The position numbers and the translations under genes were made by a program. A stretch of 64,000 nucleotides of DNA from Thiomicrorhabdus immobilis (GTDB taxonomy: Bacteria; Pseudomonadota; Gammaproteobacteria; Thiomicrospirales; Thiomicrospiraceae), in NCBI RefSeq assembly GCF_021654855.1, contig NZ_AP024202.1, positions 1,240,001 to 1,304,000 on the forward strand, written 5' to 3'. The notes below the pieces were generated by a model that worked only from the letters and a program-made list of their open reading frames with translations, did not search any database and had not been told where the DNA came from. Numbering within the stretch: the first letter of the stretch is position 1; the number at the start of each line of letters is the position of its first letter. This document shows, in pieces, positions 63,111 to 64,000 of this stretch.

Positions 63111-64000
63111 TTATCGAATATATTGGAAGTCCAAAACTTGCATGTTCATAATGATTCCAGCATCTTGGATCGGCAATACAATCGCATCTTCACCCGAATC
63201 GTTATGGTGAGAGTGCCACCATCCCGGAGGGGTGATAAAAGCAGAACCTGGAGTCCACATCGCTTTGATTGGGTTAATGATTTCCCCGTTTTCGTCAACC
63301 TCTTTACCGATTAAAGTATAGGTATCAGGCCCCGCATTCACACAGAAGTCCAATGCGATGGAGTTATGGCGATGAGGTTTTTGAACCACACCTGCCGGCA
63401 ATACATTATAAAGCGCCCACAAAGTATGGGTTAATGTCATGGTTTGCGGAAAATGCGGGTTCGACAGCAAGAAACCTGTGCGGTTGCGGCCTTCAGCTAC
63501 TTTACGGACAGCTTCCAATTCACTGCATAAACGTTCTTTGGTATATAAAACAGGCTGAAAGCGTTCACTTGATGGTTTGACACCAAGATAGTTAAGAAGA
63601 GGGGCATCATTTACCCAATAGATAGCCGTATCTTCAGTTGCGGTATGTAAAGCATCCGGAACACCTGGTAAAGTAAATAAGTCACCCGCTTTCCATTCGA
63701 TTGTGCCGTGCTTCATCTGCGTGCGTCCAGAACCACGGATTACATAGAACATCTGAGAAGTTACCGATGCATCGGTTTTAATGGTATCTCCAGCTGAAAT
63801 CTTAATGTAACTGGCCATTAAGTTTGGCGAAGTTGCAAGGTAAGAGGTTTCCAACTGCTTTGAAAGATCAAATGGAATGATTCGTGTTTCGCCACCTTGG
63901 TGTAAAGCACTTGGGTAATCAATAACATCAATTTTAGGCATAGGCGGGTTTACCGCAGACATATACTCTTTAACTTCTGCCTGGTGTTCCCATTGCTGCT
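63111..64000 (-). CDS. Bicupin dioxygenase-like protein (5' end outside the window or at 63962)
   Basis: Two cupin domains: residues about 45-115 from ATG 63962 (AGDTIKTDASVTSQMFYVIR, GRTQMKHGTIEWKAGDLFTL) and about 180-275 (PAGVVQKPHRHNSIALDFCV then GWWHSHHNDSG). Metal-binding His residues are clear in the second cupin (HRHNS and HSHH), while the first lacks an obvious His pair, as in gentisate 1,2-dioxygenase-like enzymes. ATG 63962 has AAGAG four bases ahead, but the frame is open upstream to the window edge (EHQAEVKEYMSAV), so the protein may be longer. The natural substrate is uncertain. Confidence 0.75.
   Translation of the reverse strand, partial: QQWEHQAEVKEYMSAVNPPMPKIDVIDYPSALHQGGETRIIPFDLSKQLETSYLATSPNLMASYIKISAGDTIKTDASVTSQMFYVIRGSGRTQMKHGTIEWKAGDLFTLPGVPDALHTATEDTAIYWVNDAPLLNYLGVKPSSERFQPVLYTKERLCSELEAVRKVAEGRNRTGFLLSNPHFPQTMTLTHTLWALYNVLPAGVVQKPHRHNSIALDFCVNAGPDTYTLIGKEVDENGEIINPIKAMWTPGSAFITPPGWWHSHHNDSGEDAIVLPIQDAGIIMNMQVLDFQYIR

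Overview
The window reads as a stretch of chromosome from a moderately AT-rich gammaproteobacterium. A sulfide:quinone oxidoreductase-type flavoprotein (7.5 kb) and the general gene style suggest a sulfur-oxidising chemolithotroph of the Thiomicrospira / Thiomicrorhabdus / Hydrogenovibrio kind. That placement is an inference; no rRNA is present to confirm it. Most genes are conserved housekeeping genes in familiar orders: tig-clpP-clpX-lon-hupB, ubiG-mupP-SDR beside gyrA-serC-pheA-hisC-tyrA-aroA-cmk-rpsA-ihfB-lapA-pyrF, and rpsF-rpsR-DUF2232-rplI-dnaB-alr.

Layout. 0-1 kb: the tail of a surface protein with a C-terminal sorting-like signal, followed by its probable exosortase. 1-14 kb: an orphan minC, csiV and mfd, a stripped-down RND-like membrane protein, the SQR-type flavoprotein, a TRIC channel, a lol lipoprotein exporter and an ABC-F protein. 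14-21 kb: the protein quality control cluster, HU, and a tandem duplication of tRNA-Val and tRNA-Asp. 21-28.8 kb: fabI and a four-gene peptide-type ABC importer. 28.9-33.9 kb: a sedentary chromosomal integron, consisting of a frameshifted integron integrase on the minus strand, a putative attI region, and six gene cassettes on the plus strand, each ending in an attC-like site. 34-38 kb: a cation/Ca2+ exchanger, small membrane proteins and the SDR-mupP-ubiG block. 38.7-51.2 kb: gyrA and the aromatic amino acid / ribosomal supercluster. 51.5-59.1 kb: the S6-S18-L9-DnaB cluster, alr, a Nudix hydrolase, a MATE pump and a YchJ-family protein. 59-64 kb: a tiny membrane protein, a SPOR-domain protein, a two-component pair and a bicupin dioxygenase-like gene that runs off the window.

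The integron is the accessory hot spot. Its cassettes carry a SIR2-family protein likely to act in phage defence, a BRCT protein with a TerB-like front half, a coiled-coil membrane protein, a tiny secreted YHYH-type protein, an unrecognised protein and a frameshifted small gene. Three attC sites are near-copies of each other; the other three differ, as expected for cassettes captured from several sources.

The second notable signal is not a gene. The 12-base palindrome ACCAGGCCTGGT occurs ten times (thirteen times as the 10-base core CCAGGCCTGG) across the window. It lies in coding DNA in all three reading frames and in intergenic DNA, far above chance. It resembles the highly iterated palindromes known from cyanobacteria and may be a genome-wide signal in this lineage.
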